A stretch of DNA of 64,000 nucleotides from Rufibacter hautae (lineage in GTDB: Bacteria > Bacteroidota > Bacteroidia > Cytophagales > Hymenobacteraceae): positions 2,040,589-2,104,588 of the forward strand of contig NZ_VKKY01000001.1 in NCBI RefSeq assembly GCF_008271695.1, given 5' to 3'. The number at the start of each line of letters is the position of its first letter. Positions within the stretch are counted from its first letter, which is position 1. Shown here one piece after another: positions 15,754 through 24,238 of the stretch. Under the pieces are notes generated by a model. The model had not been told where the DNA came from. It saw only the letters and a list, made by a program, of their open reading frames with translations, and did no database searches. The translations under genes were made by a program, and so were the position numbers.

Positions 15754-16566
15754 TTAATGCGGCGCCTCCGCAAAAGAAACACTCCCTCCCAAAGAAGAAC
15801 CCACCGGCGATAAAGCATACAGCACCGGCTTGCCAGGACTTGCATCCAGCACCAAACTCGTGACTTGTAAATTCAACAAGTACCAGCCATCCGCCACCGT
15901 ATCAGGCACGAAAATCAACTCGGTGATGGTCGCCTGGGTGCGGGTGTTCTCCGGGTACTGCCAGAAGGCATGGTGCGCGAGCAAAGCCCCGCCGTCTTCC
16001 TCCCGGTCCACCGAAGGCAAATCCAGGAGCAAATGCTCTATTCCATGCTCAACCAGATACGAAGCCAAAGCAGGTTCCAAGTAAGTGGGATTGGTGCCCG
16101 AGTAGTGCGCGGTACGTTTGCTCTCCAGATTAGGCAGGGTGCGCAAGATTAAAGCTTCCGGTAAATTACCCTCGTCAAGATGGGCGATCACATCTTCAGC
16201 CATCACCATAAAATCACCGTTCTCCAACTTTCTGGGAGAAACAGAAATTACTTGCGCCACAAATAGGAAGCGGGTGAGGCATCTGTCCAAGGTGGCAGTT
16301 GGGTCTGGCGAGATGTGGCCATAGCACTCGGTGTGGGTGCCGTTGCCGTGGGGCGTGAGGTGCACCCGCTGATAATTGGTGGAACCGCCCAAGGCCACAC
16401 TGCCCACGAAGTCTCCTACGGTGATGGTGTCTACCTGCACCGGCTCGGCCCAGAAGCAGTTGACGTTCTCCGGACCCGGAGCCAGCGGTAGGGAGATGTC
16501 CAGCGGTTGCAGCGGGTTGTACCCGTAGGTGCGGTCCCGGAAGGTAATGGTGGCAGAGGTAAGCAT
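15754..16566 (-). CDS. Cyclase-family hydrolase (kynurenine-formamidase-like)
   Basis: A 270-residue metal-dependent hydrolase of the cyclase family, which includes kynurenine formamidase KynB. The metal-binding signature 'HGNGTHTE' is present near residue 77; other family marks are 'PLDISLPL' near the start and 'LLLDLPSVDREEDGG' near residue 185, where most relatives have 'TxSxD'. It is longer than typical KynB (about 210 residues) because of extra C-terminal strands. The frame opens upstream at 16602, but the ATG at 16566 starts at 'MLTSATITFRD' and leaves the palindrome copy outside the gene. No kynurenine-pathway neighbours are present, so the substrate is unknown. Confidence 0.85.
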   Translation of the reverse strand: MLTSATITFRDRTYGYNPLQPLDISLPLAPGPENVNCFWAEPVQVDTITVGDFVGSVALGGSTNYQRVHLTPHGNGTHTECYGHISPDPTATLDRCLTRFLFVAQVISVSPRKLENGDFMVMAEDVIAHLDEGNLPEALILRTLPNLESKRTAHYSGTNPTYLEPALASYLVEHGIEHLLLDLPSVDREEDGGALLAHHAFWQYPENTRTQATITELIFVPDTVADGWYLLNLQVTSLVLDASPGKPVLYALSPVGSSLGGSVSFAEAPH

Positions 16567-16571
16567 GGGCA

Positions 16572-16610
16572 ACGATTTAGACCTGTTTTCCCTAAAATAC
16601 ACCCAAAACG
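16572..16610. repeat. Dispersed palindrome copy (degenerate)
   Basis: CGATTTAGACCTG, centre TTTTCCCTAAAA, then CACCCAAAACG, just upstream of the cyclase-family start. It argues against the longer start at 16602. Confidence 0.5.
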
Positions 16611-16629
16611 GAAAGCGACCGAAAAGAAA

Positions 16630-17313
16630 TCACTTCAGCGGGAAAGTAGCCAGCATTTGGGTGGTGCTTTCGCGTTGGTACCAGTCATGGTAGACCAGTT
16701 CCAGGGAGTGGATGGTGGAGGTTCCAAATTTCCGATGGCGGCATTCTTGGAGCTTCTGCAGGAAAAGGGCGGGTTGAGTCAACGGCTTTCTGAACCGCAC
16801 CACGGTGCTATGGGCCGTCTGGATGGTGTAGCGCTGGTCAATAGACTCCTGCAGCCCCGAGGCCCGGAAAGCCTGCCGCACGCTGTTCCGCAGCTGTTCC
16901 AGTTCATCGGTTTTAGGAAAGCCCTGCACCAGTACGCATGAGGGGGAGGCGGTGAGCCCTGCATAGAGGATATTGAATTTTGAATGCGGCTTCAGTGCTT
17001 TTTCCAGCAGGTCAATGTATGCCTGCGGCTGGACGTCATCTAGCGTGAAATTAGGGTAGCAGGAGATAATGGATAGAACGGTGAGGTGAATGTCTGCAGG
17101 CGGATAGTAGTACTGGTCTGGCTCTACCGGTGCTAGATGCTGCAGCAAATCCTGTATTTCATTTACCACTGCCTGGCTGGGGCGAGCCAGCAAAGTGAGT
17201 CCTCGTCTGGTGTCCTCAGGCGAGTCAAGGTGGGTGTCAAGGGCAAAATCACCGGCGGCGAATCTTGCCTCGGCGCTTTCCCATAGTTGGGTGTAATGGT
17301 CCTGTAAGTTCAT
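16630..17313 (-). CDS. 2H phosphoesterase (2'-5' RNA ligase-like)
   Basis: A 227-residue protein of the 2H phosphoesterase superfamily. The two catalytic H-x-T motifs are visible: 'DIHLTVL' near residue 95 and 'TAHSTVVRF' near residue 185, separated by about 90 residues as in LigT/2'-5' RNA ligase-like enzymes. Such enzymes act on 2',3'-cyclic phosphates or 2'-5' bonds in nucleotides or RNA. An N-terminal extension of about 60 residues precedes the domain. It lies 63 bases downstream of the cyclase-family gene's start, on the same strand. The substrate is unknown. Confidence 0.8.
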   Translation of the reverse strand: MNLQDHYTQLWESAEARFAAGDFALDTHLDSPEDTRRGLTLLARPSQAVVNEIQDLLQHLAPVEPDQYYYPPADIHLTVLSIISCYPNFTLDDVQPQAYIDLLEKALKPHSKFNILYAGLTASPSCVLVQGFPKTDELEQLRNSVRQAFRASGLQESIDQRYTIQTAHSTVVRFRKPLTQPALFLQKLQECRHRKFGTSTIHSLELVYHDWYQRESTTQMLATFPLK

Positions 17314-17335
17314 GAGTTGGGGGGCTCATTTCTTC

Positions 17336-17369
17336 CTTTTAGCCTTGTTTCACTAAAATAAGGTTAAAG
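17336..17369. repeat. Dispersed palindrome copy (degenerate)
   Basis: CTTTTAGCCTTG, centre TTTCACTAAAA, TAAGGTTAAAG, between two minus-strand genes. Confidence 0.5.
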
Positions 17370-17403
17370 CCCGATAAAGGTGCAGGTTTGCACCTTTTTC
17401 GGG
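17370..17403 (-). terminator. Hairpin after the EreA/ChaN-like gene
   Basis: CCCGA-TAAAGGTGCA with TGCACCTTTT-TCGGG, loop GGTT, 34 bases downstream of the minus-strand stop at 17437. The T run is short. Confidence 0.55.
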
Positions 17404-17436
17404 TTAATTTGGGTAGTTATCCACCATTTTCAGTAA

Positions 17437-18762
17437 TTACAACAGCGGCAAGGGGGTAAGGGCCGGGGAGTTGCGCACGAGGCACACATACTGGAAAACC
17501 TGGGTAATGCGCGGGTGCTCACCGGCGAAATCTATGCTCTGGTTAGGAAACAGCACCTTGATGCTGGCCAGCCTTGAAGAAGTGCGGTAAGGCGAACCAG
17601 GGGCATCGGTTTTGAACAGGGTGATGGAGTTCTCACGGCTGGCAGCCCGCAGGTCTTTGATGCCGTTCACAAATACCATCGGCCCGTCGTTGTTGGCCAT
17701 GGTGCTGTTTACGTAGCGCTGGCCTTTGCTCAGGAAAGCCGGCAAAGAGGCCGCGGGCATCATGTTCTCGCTGTCTATGGTGTACACGCCAATGGAGACC
17801 GTCTTCCCTCTGAACGGAGAGTTCTTGCCTTGCAGGTAATAGGCAAACGGTACGCCCCGCTGCAACTCCACGGGTAAGGTATGGAAGAGGCCCCACATGC
17901 CGTAGAGCTTCGCCTGCTCCAGGTGCTGCGCTTTCACCACAATATTCAGGTTGAGGTACATGACACTGTCACGGCGGGCTTTACCATCTAAATACGCGAT
18001 GTTCTGCAGGGTGTGCTGTAAATCAAACTTCGTAGCGGCAGGTAAACTAGAAGTAGAATCTTTGGCCAGAGAAGGCAGCATCTGAGAAGCCAGAGAAGAC
18101 AAAGCGTCTGTATCCAAGGTATCGGCGGAGATGATTTGCTGGAGCTTCGCGAAGGCGGAATCCTGGAGGGTGGTCTGCGGTAGTTGGGCCAGGGTTTCTT
18201 TCAGGAATGATTGGGTGGCCTCCAAATCCTGCAGTTTATCTACACCTAGTATCTGGATGCGGTTCGCTTCGGGCAACGTTTGGTTCAGGGTTCTGATTTT
18301 TTTGATCTTGTCATAGAAGTTCTGGTTTCCCCACTGCGCATTTTGTTTCGCCCAGAACTGGAACACCGTCTGTAAGTGACGTACCTCGCCGGTGCGCAGG
18401 TATTGGTTCAGGAAATAGGCTTGGCTGTAGTCTACCTCGGCCAAGTAATGGCGCAGGCCCACGCGTTGGTTCAGGTGTTGGAGCAAGGCAAAGTCCAAGG
18501 CTTGGGGAGCGGCGGTGCCGTGGGCCTCGCCTAGAAAGAAAATCTGCTTTTGGTAGAAGGCGCTGTCAAAAATGGGGAAGGCTGGTGCGGTGGCTTGCAG
18601 GTCTACTTCCTGTTTGTATTGTTGCAGGTAGGCCTGGTGCGGGGTGCTCTCGCCGCCCACGGCCAGCAAGGCGTAAATGCCATAGGCAATAGAAACCAAG
18701 ACCAGCAATACCACGGGGGTGAGCAGGAGAAACAGGGCAAATCTTTTCAGGATCTTTTTCAT
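17437..18762 (-). CDS. Membrane-anchored EreA/ChaN-superfamily protein
   Basis: A 441-residue protein with one N-terminal membrane helix (about 7-34, 'FALFLLLTPVVLLVLVSIAY') that anchors an exported domain. The domain opens with 'IFFLGEAHGTAAPQALDFALL', the GE-x-H motif of the erythromycin-esterase/ChaN/TIKI superfamily, followed by 'HYLAEVDYSQAYFLNQYL' and later 'KLYGMWGLFHTLP' with another conserved His. These residues line the active site in the superfamily. The name does not imply drug resistance; many members have unknown substrates. It stands alone, with a TACTTTTG -7 element at 18796-18789 just upstream. Confidence 0.75.
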   Translation of the reverse strand: MKKILKRFALFLLLTPVVLLVLVSIAYGIYALLAVGGESTPHQAYLQQYKQEVDLQATAPAFPIFDSAFYQKQIFFLGEAHGTAAPQALDFALLQHLNQRVGLRHYLAEVDYSQAYFLNQYLRTGEVRHLQTVFQFWAKQNAQWGNQNFYDKIKKIRTLNQTLPEANRIQILGVDKLQDLEATQSFLKETLAQLPQTTLQDSAFAKLQQIISADTLDTDALSSLASQMLPSLAKDSTSSLPAATKFDLQHTLQNIAYLDGKARRDSVMYLNLNIVVKAQHLEQAKLYGMWGLFHTLPVELQRGVPFAYYLQGKNSPFRGKTVSIGVYTIDSENMMPAASLPAFLSKGQRYVNSTMANNDGPMVFVNGIKDLRAASRENSITLFKTDAPGSPYRTSSRLASIKVLFPNQSIDFAGEHPRITQVFQYVCLVRNSPALTPLPLL

Positions 18763-18894
18763 GACGAAGGAGGTGTGAATCGTTTCGTCAAAAGTAGAAG
18801 GCCTGAGAGTACGCCGCTGGGCAATGGGGTGAAATGCCGCTTCTTTGGGGCAACAGGTAGGTTTTGGGGTGAATGGTAAGGGCGCTTGGGGCGA

Positions 18895-19758
18895 TCAGGC
18901 GGCCACAAACGTCTCCCGCACCAGCCCAGAGTACGAGCGCGCTACCGGCACCAGTTGCTCTGTGCCATCGAAGTGAAGCTTGTACCCCTGGGCGTTGCCC
19001 GATACCGTCTGCACCCGCTCCAGGTTCACCAGGTAAGACCGGTGGCACCGCGAAATCCCCGGCCAGGTGATCTGACTTTCCAGCCGGCTCAGGCTGCTGC
19101 GGAGTAAGGTTTTGGTCAGTTTTCCAGAATCCAGGTGAAAAACGGTGCAGTAGTTGTCGCTGGCTTCTATGAACAGCAGGTTTGGGGCGGAAAGCCGCAG
19201 CGTGTCTTTCCCGTTCTCGGCCACCAGTACCAGTTCCTCTTCCTGGGTTGAGAGAGCGGCCGGGGCAGGCGTTTCCTTTTTCTCCGTCGGTTCCAGGGGG
19301 CGATACTTCTGCAGGAGGTACACGTAGTTGATCATCACCAGGAGTACCGCCGGTACCAACCCCATTAGGAAGGCCACCATAGACATGTAGAGAATCTGGC
19401 TCAGGGTGAAGGGCATCACGCCCATGAGCGAGCCGTATACGGTGCACAGAAAGCCGCCGGTGCCAAAGTGCAGCAGGTTCCAGATGATCTCCTTGCCCAC
19501 GCTCCAATTGGCCTCCGTGAAAAGCCTAGGCAGCATCTTCCGGAAAGCGTAGAAATTGAGGAAAACCGAGACCGCTGCCACCACGCCGTAGCCCGCCAAA
19601 ATGGGGTTCTTTGACGGATGGTGCCAGTTATACGACCCAAACGGCTGGAACACGATCAGCGAAAAGGCGATGATAAACCCAAACAGCAGCGAGTGGAAGA
19701 CAGATTTGGAAAGCGTGAGCTCGCTCAGCGGATACGGCTGCCGTAGAAAAGAAAGCAT
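18895..19758 (-). CDS. Membrane-bound LytTR transcription regulator
   Basis: A 287-residue protein. Residues 20-155 hold four hydrophobic helices ('LLFGFIIAFSLIVF', 'YGVVAAVSVFLNFYAF', 'GTGGFLCTVYGSLMGV', 'MSMVAFLMGLVPAVLLVMINYVYLL', partly overlapping the loop). Residues 185-280 form a LytTR DNA-binding domain with 'LFIEASDNYCTVFHL', 'ISRCHRSYLVNLERV' and 'LVPVARSYSGLV'. Such membrane-anchored LytTR proteins are common in Bacteroidota and regulate without a receiver domain. No operator could be assigned. The gene has a palindrome copy just upstream. Confidence 0.9.
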   Translation of the reverse strand: MLSFLRQPYPLSELTLSKSVFHSLLFGFIIAFSLIVFQPFGSYNWHHPSKNPILAGYGVVAAVSVFLNFYAFRKMLPRLFTEANWSVGKEIIWNLLHFGTGGFLCTVYGSLMGVMPFTLSQILYMSMVAFLMGLVPAVLLVMINYVYLLQKYRPLEPTEKKETPAPAALSTQEEELVLVAENGKDTLRLSAPNLLFIEASDNYCTVFHLDSGKLTKTLLRSSLSRLESQITWPGISRCHRSYLVNLERVQTVSGNAQGYKLHFDGTEQLVPVARSYSGLVRETFVAA

Positions 19759-19770
19759 AAGGGTAGCAAA

Positions 19771-19810
19771 CGGTAAAGACCTGTTCTGGAGAAAATGCCG
19801 GTACTAAATG
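19771..19810. repeat. Dispersed palindrome copy (degenerate)
   Basis: CGGTAAAGACCTG, centre TTCTGGAGAAAA, TGCCGGTACTAAATG, upstream of the LytTR gene. Confidence 0.45.
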
Positions 19811-19853
19811 TACATAAAATTTCTTTTTCCCCGTGGAACAGTCTCATTCGCTG

Positions 19854-20426
19854 TTACTTCACGTCAATATCGTACTTGGCCAGAAGACCCAAAGCACCCT
19901 GCACCGAGAACTTGGCTTTTTTGATGCGATTCAACTCAGGGTCCAGGGTATAGTTGTAGGCGGTTCTAAAATCTGCTTTCTCCAGGTTGCTGCGCTGGAA
20001 AACGGTGCGGGCCAGGTCACAGTCCAGAAAGGCGGCTTGGGTCAGATCAGTATCGGTGAAGTTGGCTTCCTTGATGCTGCAATTCTCGAAGACGGTCTTT
20101 TTGAGGCTCTTTTTGGCAAAGTAGGTGTAATCCAGGGAGCAGCCTTTGAACCGGGCGGCAAACAGGAAATCGTGGCATACGCTGAAATCTACGCCTACCA
20201 GCTTGCAGTTGGTAAAGGTAACATCGTGCAGCTTAGAGTGGCTTAGCTGCACATTGCTCAGGTTACAATTCTCAAAGACGCAATCAGAGAAGCTGTTGTT
20301 GGAGAGGTTGGTGCCGGAGAAATCGCAGTTGGTGAAGGTGCATTCCTCAAACTCCCGCCCGGCCACGCCCTTGCCGGTGTAGTTGAGTTGGTCAAAGGTC
20401 TTGTTCTGGTGCAGCGTTTCTTGCAT
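19854..20426 (-). CDS. Pentapeptide-repeat protein
   Basis: A 190-residue protein of A(D/N)LxX-type repeats from about residue 20 to 160, for example 'FEECTFTNCDFSGTNLSNNSF', with Phe or Leu every five residues, forming a right-handed four-sided helix. Several rungs carry Cys-Asn or Cys-Asp. The C-terminal 25 residues ('LNRIKKAKFSVQGALGLLAKYDIDVK') form a helical cap with a conserved-looking 'GLLxKYxI' end. Members include Qnr/MfpA-like gyrase mimics, but this architecture is the common general type and no role can be assigned. The ATG at 20426 lies immediately downstream of the SIMPL gene. Confidence 0.9.
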   Translation of the reverse strand: MQETLHQNKTFDQLNYTGKGVAGREFEECTFTNCDFSGTNLSNNSFSDCVFENCNLSNVQLSHSKLHDVTFTNCKLVGVDFSVCHDFLFAARFKGCSLDYTYFAKKSLKKTVFENCSIKEANFTDTDLTQAAFLDCDLARTVFQRSNLEKADFRTAYNYTLDPELNRIKKAKFSVQGALGLLAKYDIDVK

Positions 20427-20436
20427 GGACGTTGCT

Positions 20437-21162
20437 TTATTTGATTGACCAAGTGATGGTCACGTGGTCAATGAATTCTAAATCATTAGGTGTAAACCCA
20501 ATCAGGGCTTCTCCTATAGCATTTGAGCCTGCCATAACGCTACTCGTTGCCTTAGCCTCCAATTCTTACATGCCGCCATAGTAGTTGTTACCATACCCAA
20601 TGTCAAGAATTTTGCCCAGGCGCACACCTGTGGAGGAGGCTATTAGTTGGGCCTTGTGCTTAGAGCTTTCAATAGAGAGTTTTATCAGTTCATCCTGCAC
20701 CTTTGTTCTTAATTCATCAGATAATTTGAAATCGAAGTTCAAGGTGAAATCAGTGTTGCTTTTGGCAAATGTGTTCAGGATTCTGGTAATTGTTTCCTTG
20801 CTATTTTTAAAGTCAACGGTAATGCTTTGGGTAGCCACGTACCCACTGTCTATGTTTTGGTCCTTTACATAAACGGTGTATTTCTCAATTTTAAAGTCTG
20901 TTGTCTTAATATCTTCCTCTTTGAAGCCGATGGAGGCAATCTGACTTGTAACGTCTTTTGTCTTTTTATTCAAGCTTGTAATTGCATCACTGAAATTCAG
21001 GTCATTTTCTCTTATTCCAATGATTAAGATGCCTACATCTGGTTTTACCGTGATTTTAGCACTTCCGATCACGTCAATGGTAAGGTTTCTTTTATCTATC
21101 TGGCTAATTGCAGAAAAAGAAATAAGTAAAAACAAAGGCAAGATTATGAAGATGCTTTTCAT
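20437..21162 (-). pseudogene. SIMPL (DUF541) gene with premature TAA
   Basis: A secreted SIMPL-domain protein. The signal peptide is residues 1-20 ('FIILPLFLLISFSAISQ'), followed by 'GSAKITVKPDVGILIIGI' and 'TTDFKIEKYTVYV'. Translation stops after 198 residues at 'NNYYGGM' (TAA at 20568-20566). The same frame then stays open for 42 more codons and ends 'NDLEFIDHVTITWSIK', which is the usual last beta strand of SIMPL proteins, stopping at 20437. One base change can explain the stop. It is either a recent nonsense mutation or a sequencing error; the shorter 198-residue product would lack the final strand. The gene is richer in AT than its neighbours. Confidence 0.75.
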
Positions 21163-21187
21163 ATGGAAGTTGGTAGCGAAATAAACC

Positions 21188-22282
21188 TTACCAGTTCAGC
21201 TTCTCTTGCATGAACTTGATGAGCTGGTTGGCCATGGCCTGCTGTTCCTCTACCCGCGGGTGACCGGGGGTGTCTTTGTAAGGGGCAAACAAGGTGTAGA
21301 TTTTCCCGTCCTGCAGACCCGCCACGGCTTTCTCCACGTAGCCCGGCCACGGCGATCCGGCCCGCGTGATGTCCATGTTGCCCAGCATAGTAATGATGTG
21401 GGCGTTGGGGTATTTGCTCCGGATGCTCTTCACGAAGTTCTGGTAAGCCGTGACCAGGAATTCCTCGGTGGGTTTGGTGTTCCCGAACCGGCGCTTGAAC
21501 TGGGCATTGTCGGGCAGGTTCACAATCCAGGAATCGTTCTGGAAAAGGTTGATGATGACTACATCGGGTTGTTTCTGGGCAAAGTCCCACTTGCTGCTGG
21601 GGTCAGAAGGGTTCAGGCGGTCGTAGATGTCGGGCATGATGTTAGGCTCCCAGCTCACCGTAATCCCGATGCCGCTTTTACAGATACAGGTGTGGTCGGC
21701 GTCAAAGAAGCGCGAGGTGAGGGCGGCGTAGCTCACGTAGTGGTTCGTGTTGATACCCTCGGGGTTGTCTTTGCCCGAGAAATCTTCCACGGCGTACCCG
21801 GCCGTGATGGAGTTACCGTAAAACTCAATCTTACGGGCTTTAGGCGCCGGGGCCGGCAGTACCTTGCCACCTTCGCCCAACTCAAAGCCATAGAACGTGG
21901 TGGTGCCTTTGTCCCACTCGGTACGCTTGAACAACTCTATGGTGTGTTTGCCCTTCGGCAGTCCGGTGGCTAGCGTGAAGAGTTTGGCAGCAGTGTCTGG
22001 TTTAATCACCGTAATGCTGTCGCCGTCCAGAATCACATTGTAGTAGCTTCTGCCGGTATTGTCTTTCAGGCGCGCCTGCACGGAAGTGCCCTCAAAATTC
22101 AGCTTCACCGACGTGCCCGACCAGTACAGTTCCGTTGCCTCCGGCAATGGTTTTCCCACCCGGCCCATATAGGTCACCTGCTCATGGCGAGGGGCAACGG
22201 AGATACTTTTCTGCGTAGCGCAGCCTGACCAAAGCAGGAGAGAAAGAAAAGCCGATAAGCGAAGAAGGGCACAAGACCGCAT
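21188..22282 (-). CDS. SGNH/GDSL esterase with CE2-like N-domain
   Basis: A 364-residue lipoprotein (lipobox 'LLLWSGC', Cys about 21). Residues 35-140 form a jelly-roll domain ('LYWSGTSVKLNFEGTSVQARL') like that of CE2 carbohydrate acetyl-esterases. The SGNH domain begins at about 150 with 'KIEFYGNSITAGY' (nucleophile Ser, block I), continues with 'NLFQNDSW' (block III Asn) and ends with 'TPGHPRVEEQ' (catalytic His). The predicted role is deacetylation of polysaccharides on the outer surface. It lies 25 bases upstream of the SIMPL gene on the same strand. Confidence 0.85.
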   Translation of the reverse strand: MRSCALLRLSAFLSLLLWSGCATQKSISVAPRHEQVTYMGRVGKPLPEATELYWSGTSVKLNFEGTSVQARLKDNTGRSYYNVILDGDSITVIKPDTAAKLFTLATGLPKGKHTIELFKRTEWDKGTTTFYGFELGEGGKVLPAPAPKARKIEFYGNSITAGYAVEDFSGKDNPEGINTNHYVSYAALTSRFFDADHTCICKSGIGITVSWEPNIMPDIYDRLNPSDPSSKWDFAQKQPDVVIINLFQNDSWIVNLPDNAQFKRRFGNTKPTEEFLVTAYQNFVKSIRSKYPNAHIITMLGNMDITRAGSPWPGYVEKAVAGLQDGKIYTLFAPYKDTPGHPRVEEQQAMANQLIKFMQEKLNW

Positions 22283-22417
22283 GGAGCCGAGACGTTTGAA
22301 GGGTGGAAATTGGGAAGGGTAAAGATGCTGAGAACCGTGTTTGTTTCAAAGCGCATCTTTGAAGAAAACCTACTTTCCACCCTTCTGCTCCTGTTTGGCC
22401 TTGTTCCTCAAATTGGG

Positions 22418-22777
22418 CTATTGTGGCCTGCCTTCCCATTTCTCCGGACGGAAGATGAGCGGCATGGAATCCGGCAGCTGTTGTTGCAGCGGCGCGAACA
22501 TAGGATGGCTCGCCAGATCAGCGGTGGTGCCAATGACCTGCCGGGAAGTGTCTGTATCTGGAAGGTTCGTTTCTCCGGGGACGGTTATATCTGGCAAGGC
22601 AGGTAAAGGAGCAACATTTGCGGGCTGGTTTGTGGCTGTGGGTTGCAGCGTAGCGTTCCGGAATAAATACATGACTCCCATGAGGATGGCCAACAGCAGG
22701 AGGGCAAACCCAATGGGGAGGAATAACTTTTTCTGCCGGGCAGCGCCGGCCGGGCTGAGGTTAGTGATTGGTTCCAT
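22418..22777 (-). CDS. Hypothetical single-pass membrane protein
   Basis: A 119-residue protein with a basic N-terminus, one membrane helix at about 17-40 ('LFLPIGFALLLLAILMGVMYLF') and a Pro/Thr-rich outer tail. The last 35 residues ('DLASHPMFAPLQQQLPDSMPLIF') may fold or bind a partner. I recognise no family. It sits upstream of the SGNH gene, same strand, 135 bases away. Confidence 0.55.
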   Translation of the reverse strand: MEPITNLSPAGAARQKKLFLPIGFALLLLAILMGVMYLFRNATLQPTATNQPANVAPLPALPDITVPGETNLPDTDTSRQVIGTTADLASHPMFAPLQQQLPDSMPLIFRPEKWEGRPQ

Positions 22778-22806
22778 CGTCAGTTAGTTTGGTTTCCAGG
22801 ATGATG

Positions 22807-22843
22807 CGTTTAGGAGCCGTTTTTCACAAAACAACCCTTAAAT
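22807..22843. repeat. Dispersed palindrome copy
   Basis: CGTTTAGGAGCCG, centre TTTTTCACAAAA, CAACCCTTAAAT, between two minus-strand genes. Confidence 0.6.
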
Positions 22844-22905
22844 TAGCATGCTCCTGCGCCAAGGAAAGCGCTTCTGGAAATGCAAACAAAGAGACTACTT
22901 GGCGC

Positions 22906-24030
22906 TTACTTCACGCCTTTCCACCACTGAGTTTGCGGCAATTCGGCCTGCAAGCTCCAGCGCTGGCCAATGAGCGGCGTCACGAGTTGGATGTTGTGTT
23001 GCTGCGTGGCTTTTGACAGGCGTTCAATAGGTTCTTTCCAGTGGTGCAGGGCCAAAGAGAAAGCGCCCCAATGGGTAGACATAAGGGTTTTGCCTTTCAG
23101 GTCCAGATGAGCCTGGGCAGTCTGTTCCGGCATCATGTGGATGAAGCGCCAAGCCTCGTTGTACTGCCCGCATTCCAGCATGGTCAAGTCAAAAGGACCG
23201 TATTTCTCGCCAATCTGCTTGAAGTGCGTGTCATAGCCAGAGTCACCCCCGAAGAAGATAGATTGGTTTCCGCTTTTCAAAACCCAGGAACACCACAGCG
23301 TCTTGTCGCGGTCGCGCAGGCCCCGGCCCGAGAAATGGCGGGCGGGCGTTGACGCCAGGAACAAGCCTCCGTACTGCGCGGTTTCCCACCAATCTAGTTC
23401 CGTGATCTTGCTCGCCTCCACACCCCACTTTACCAGGTGCGCGGCCACGCCCAGCGGCACGAAGAAGTGCTTGGTTTTGGCTTTCAGTTTCAGGATGGAG
23501 CCGTGGTCCAGGTGGTCATAATGGTCGTGCGAGAGCAACACCACATCCAGCGGCGGCAGGTCCTCAATGGCGATGGGCAGTTTCTCATTGAACCGCTTGC
23601 TCCCGATAAACGAGACCGGCGAGGCCCGCTTTCCCAGCATGGGATCCGCGAAGATGCGCAGGCCGTTCAGTTCCAAGAGTACCGCCGAGTGCCCAAACCA
23701 TGTGACCTTCACCCCCTCGGCCGGCGGACTCGCAAAGTCACCGGGCTGCAGAGAAACCATGGGCAACTCATCTGTGGGGGTAGCGCCTTCGGTGCCACCA
23801 ATGAACTTCGCGAAGATCTTCACCTTGTCCAGGAACGGCGACTCGTCCATCATGGGTGTGGGCGAGAGGTTCTGGAACTTGCCATCGCGGTAATTCTTTG
23901 ATTTTTCAATGCGTTCCCGGCTTTGCCCGTGGGCCGAGGCCCCAAACTGCGGAGCAAACGCCAGAAACAAAGTGCCCCCCACGGCCAGGGTAGCAATAAG
24001 GGAGAGCAGGATATACATAAATCTCTTCAT
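22906..24030 (-). CDS. MBL-fold hydrolase, NAPE-PLD/UlaG-like
   Basis: A 374-residue metallo-beta-lactamase-fold protein with an N-terminal hydrophobic segment (about 5-25) that exports or anchors it. Metal-binding motifs: 'VTWFGHSAVLLEL' near 108, 'LLSHDHYDHLDH' near 165, 'TPARHFSGRG' near 232, 'FFGGDSGYD' near 260, and 'STHWGAFSLALHHW' near 320. This arrangement is that of the NAPE-phospholipase-D/UlaG-like group, which hydrolyses phosphodiesters or lactones. The substrate is unknown; a phospholipid is plausible. Confidence 0.88.
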   Translation of the reverse strand: MKRFMYILLSLIATLAVGGTLFLAFAPQFGASAHGQSRERIEKSKNYRDGKFQNLSPTPMMDESPFLDKVKIFAKFIGGTEGATPTDELPMVSLQPGDFASPPAEGVKVTWFGHSAVLLELNGLRIFADPMLGKRASPVSFIGSKRFNEKLPIAIEDLPPLDVVLLSHDHYDHLDHGSILKLKAKTKHFFVPLGVAAHLVKWGVEASKITELDWWETAQYGGLFLASTPARHFSGRGLRDRDKTLWCSWVLKSGNQSIFFGGDSGYDTHFKQIGEKYGPFDLTMLECGQYNEAWRFIHMMPEQTAQAHLDLKGKTLMSTHWGAFSLALHHWKEPIERLSKATQQHNIQLVTPLIGQRWSLQAELPQTQWWKGVK

Positions 24031-24123
24031 TGTCTGGTAAGCATCATGACAAGTACCACTGCTACGGAAAAATGTTTTAAAAACAGTCAGGGTAGCCGGT
24101 AGCTTGTCAAAAAAACATGCTCT

Positions 24124-24158
24124 GTTTAGAGGCTGTTTTTACAAAAGTAACCTTAAAC
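24124..24158. repeat. Dispersed palindrome copy
   Basis: GTTTAGAGGCTG, centre TTTTTACAAAA, GTAACCTTAAAC, upstream of the MBL gene. Confidence 0.65.
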
Positions 24159-24238
24159 CCGAGCATGTGCCGCACAAGACAAAATCTGTTGCTTTTTGAT
24201 TGTGAGACCGTTTAGGGCAAGAAAGGCAAAAGAGCGGC

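Noticed and set aside
17437-18762. Erythromycin-resistance esterase
   Set aside because: Only the GE-x-H superfamily motif is shared; the protein is a membrane-anchored general relative.
18788-19507. A 239-codon minus-strand frame overlapping the LytTR gene
   Set aside because: It lies in a different frame of the LytTR gene, whose product has a full domain signature.
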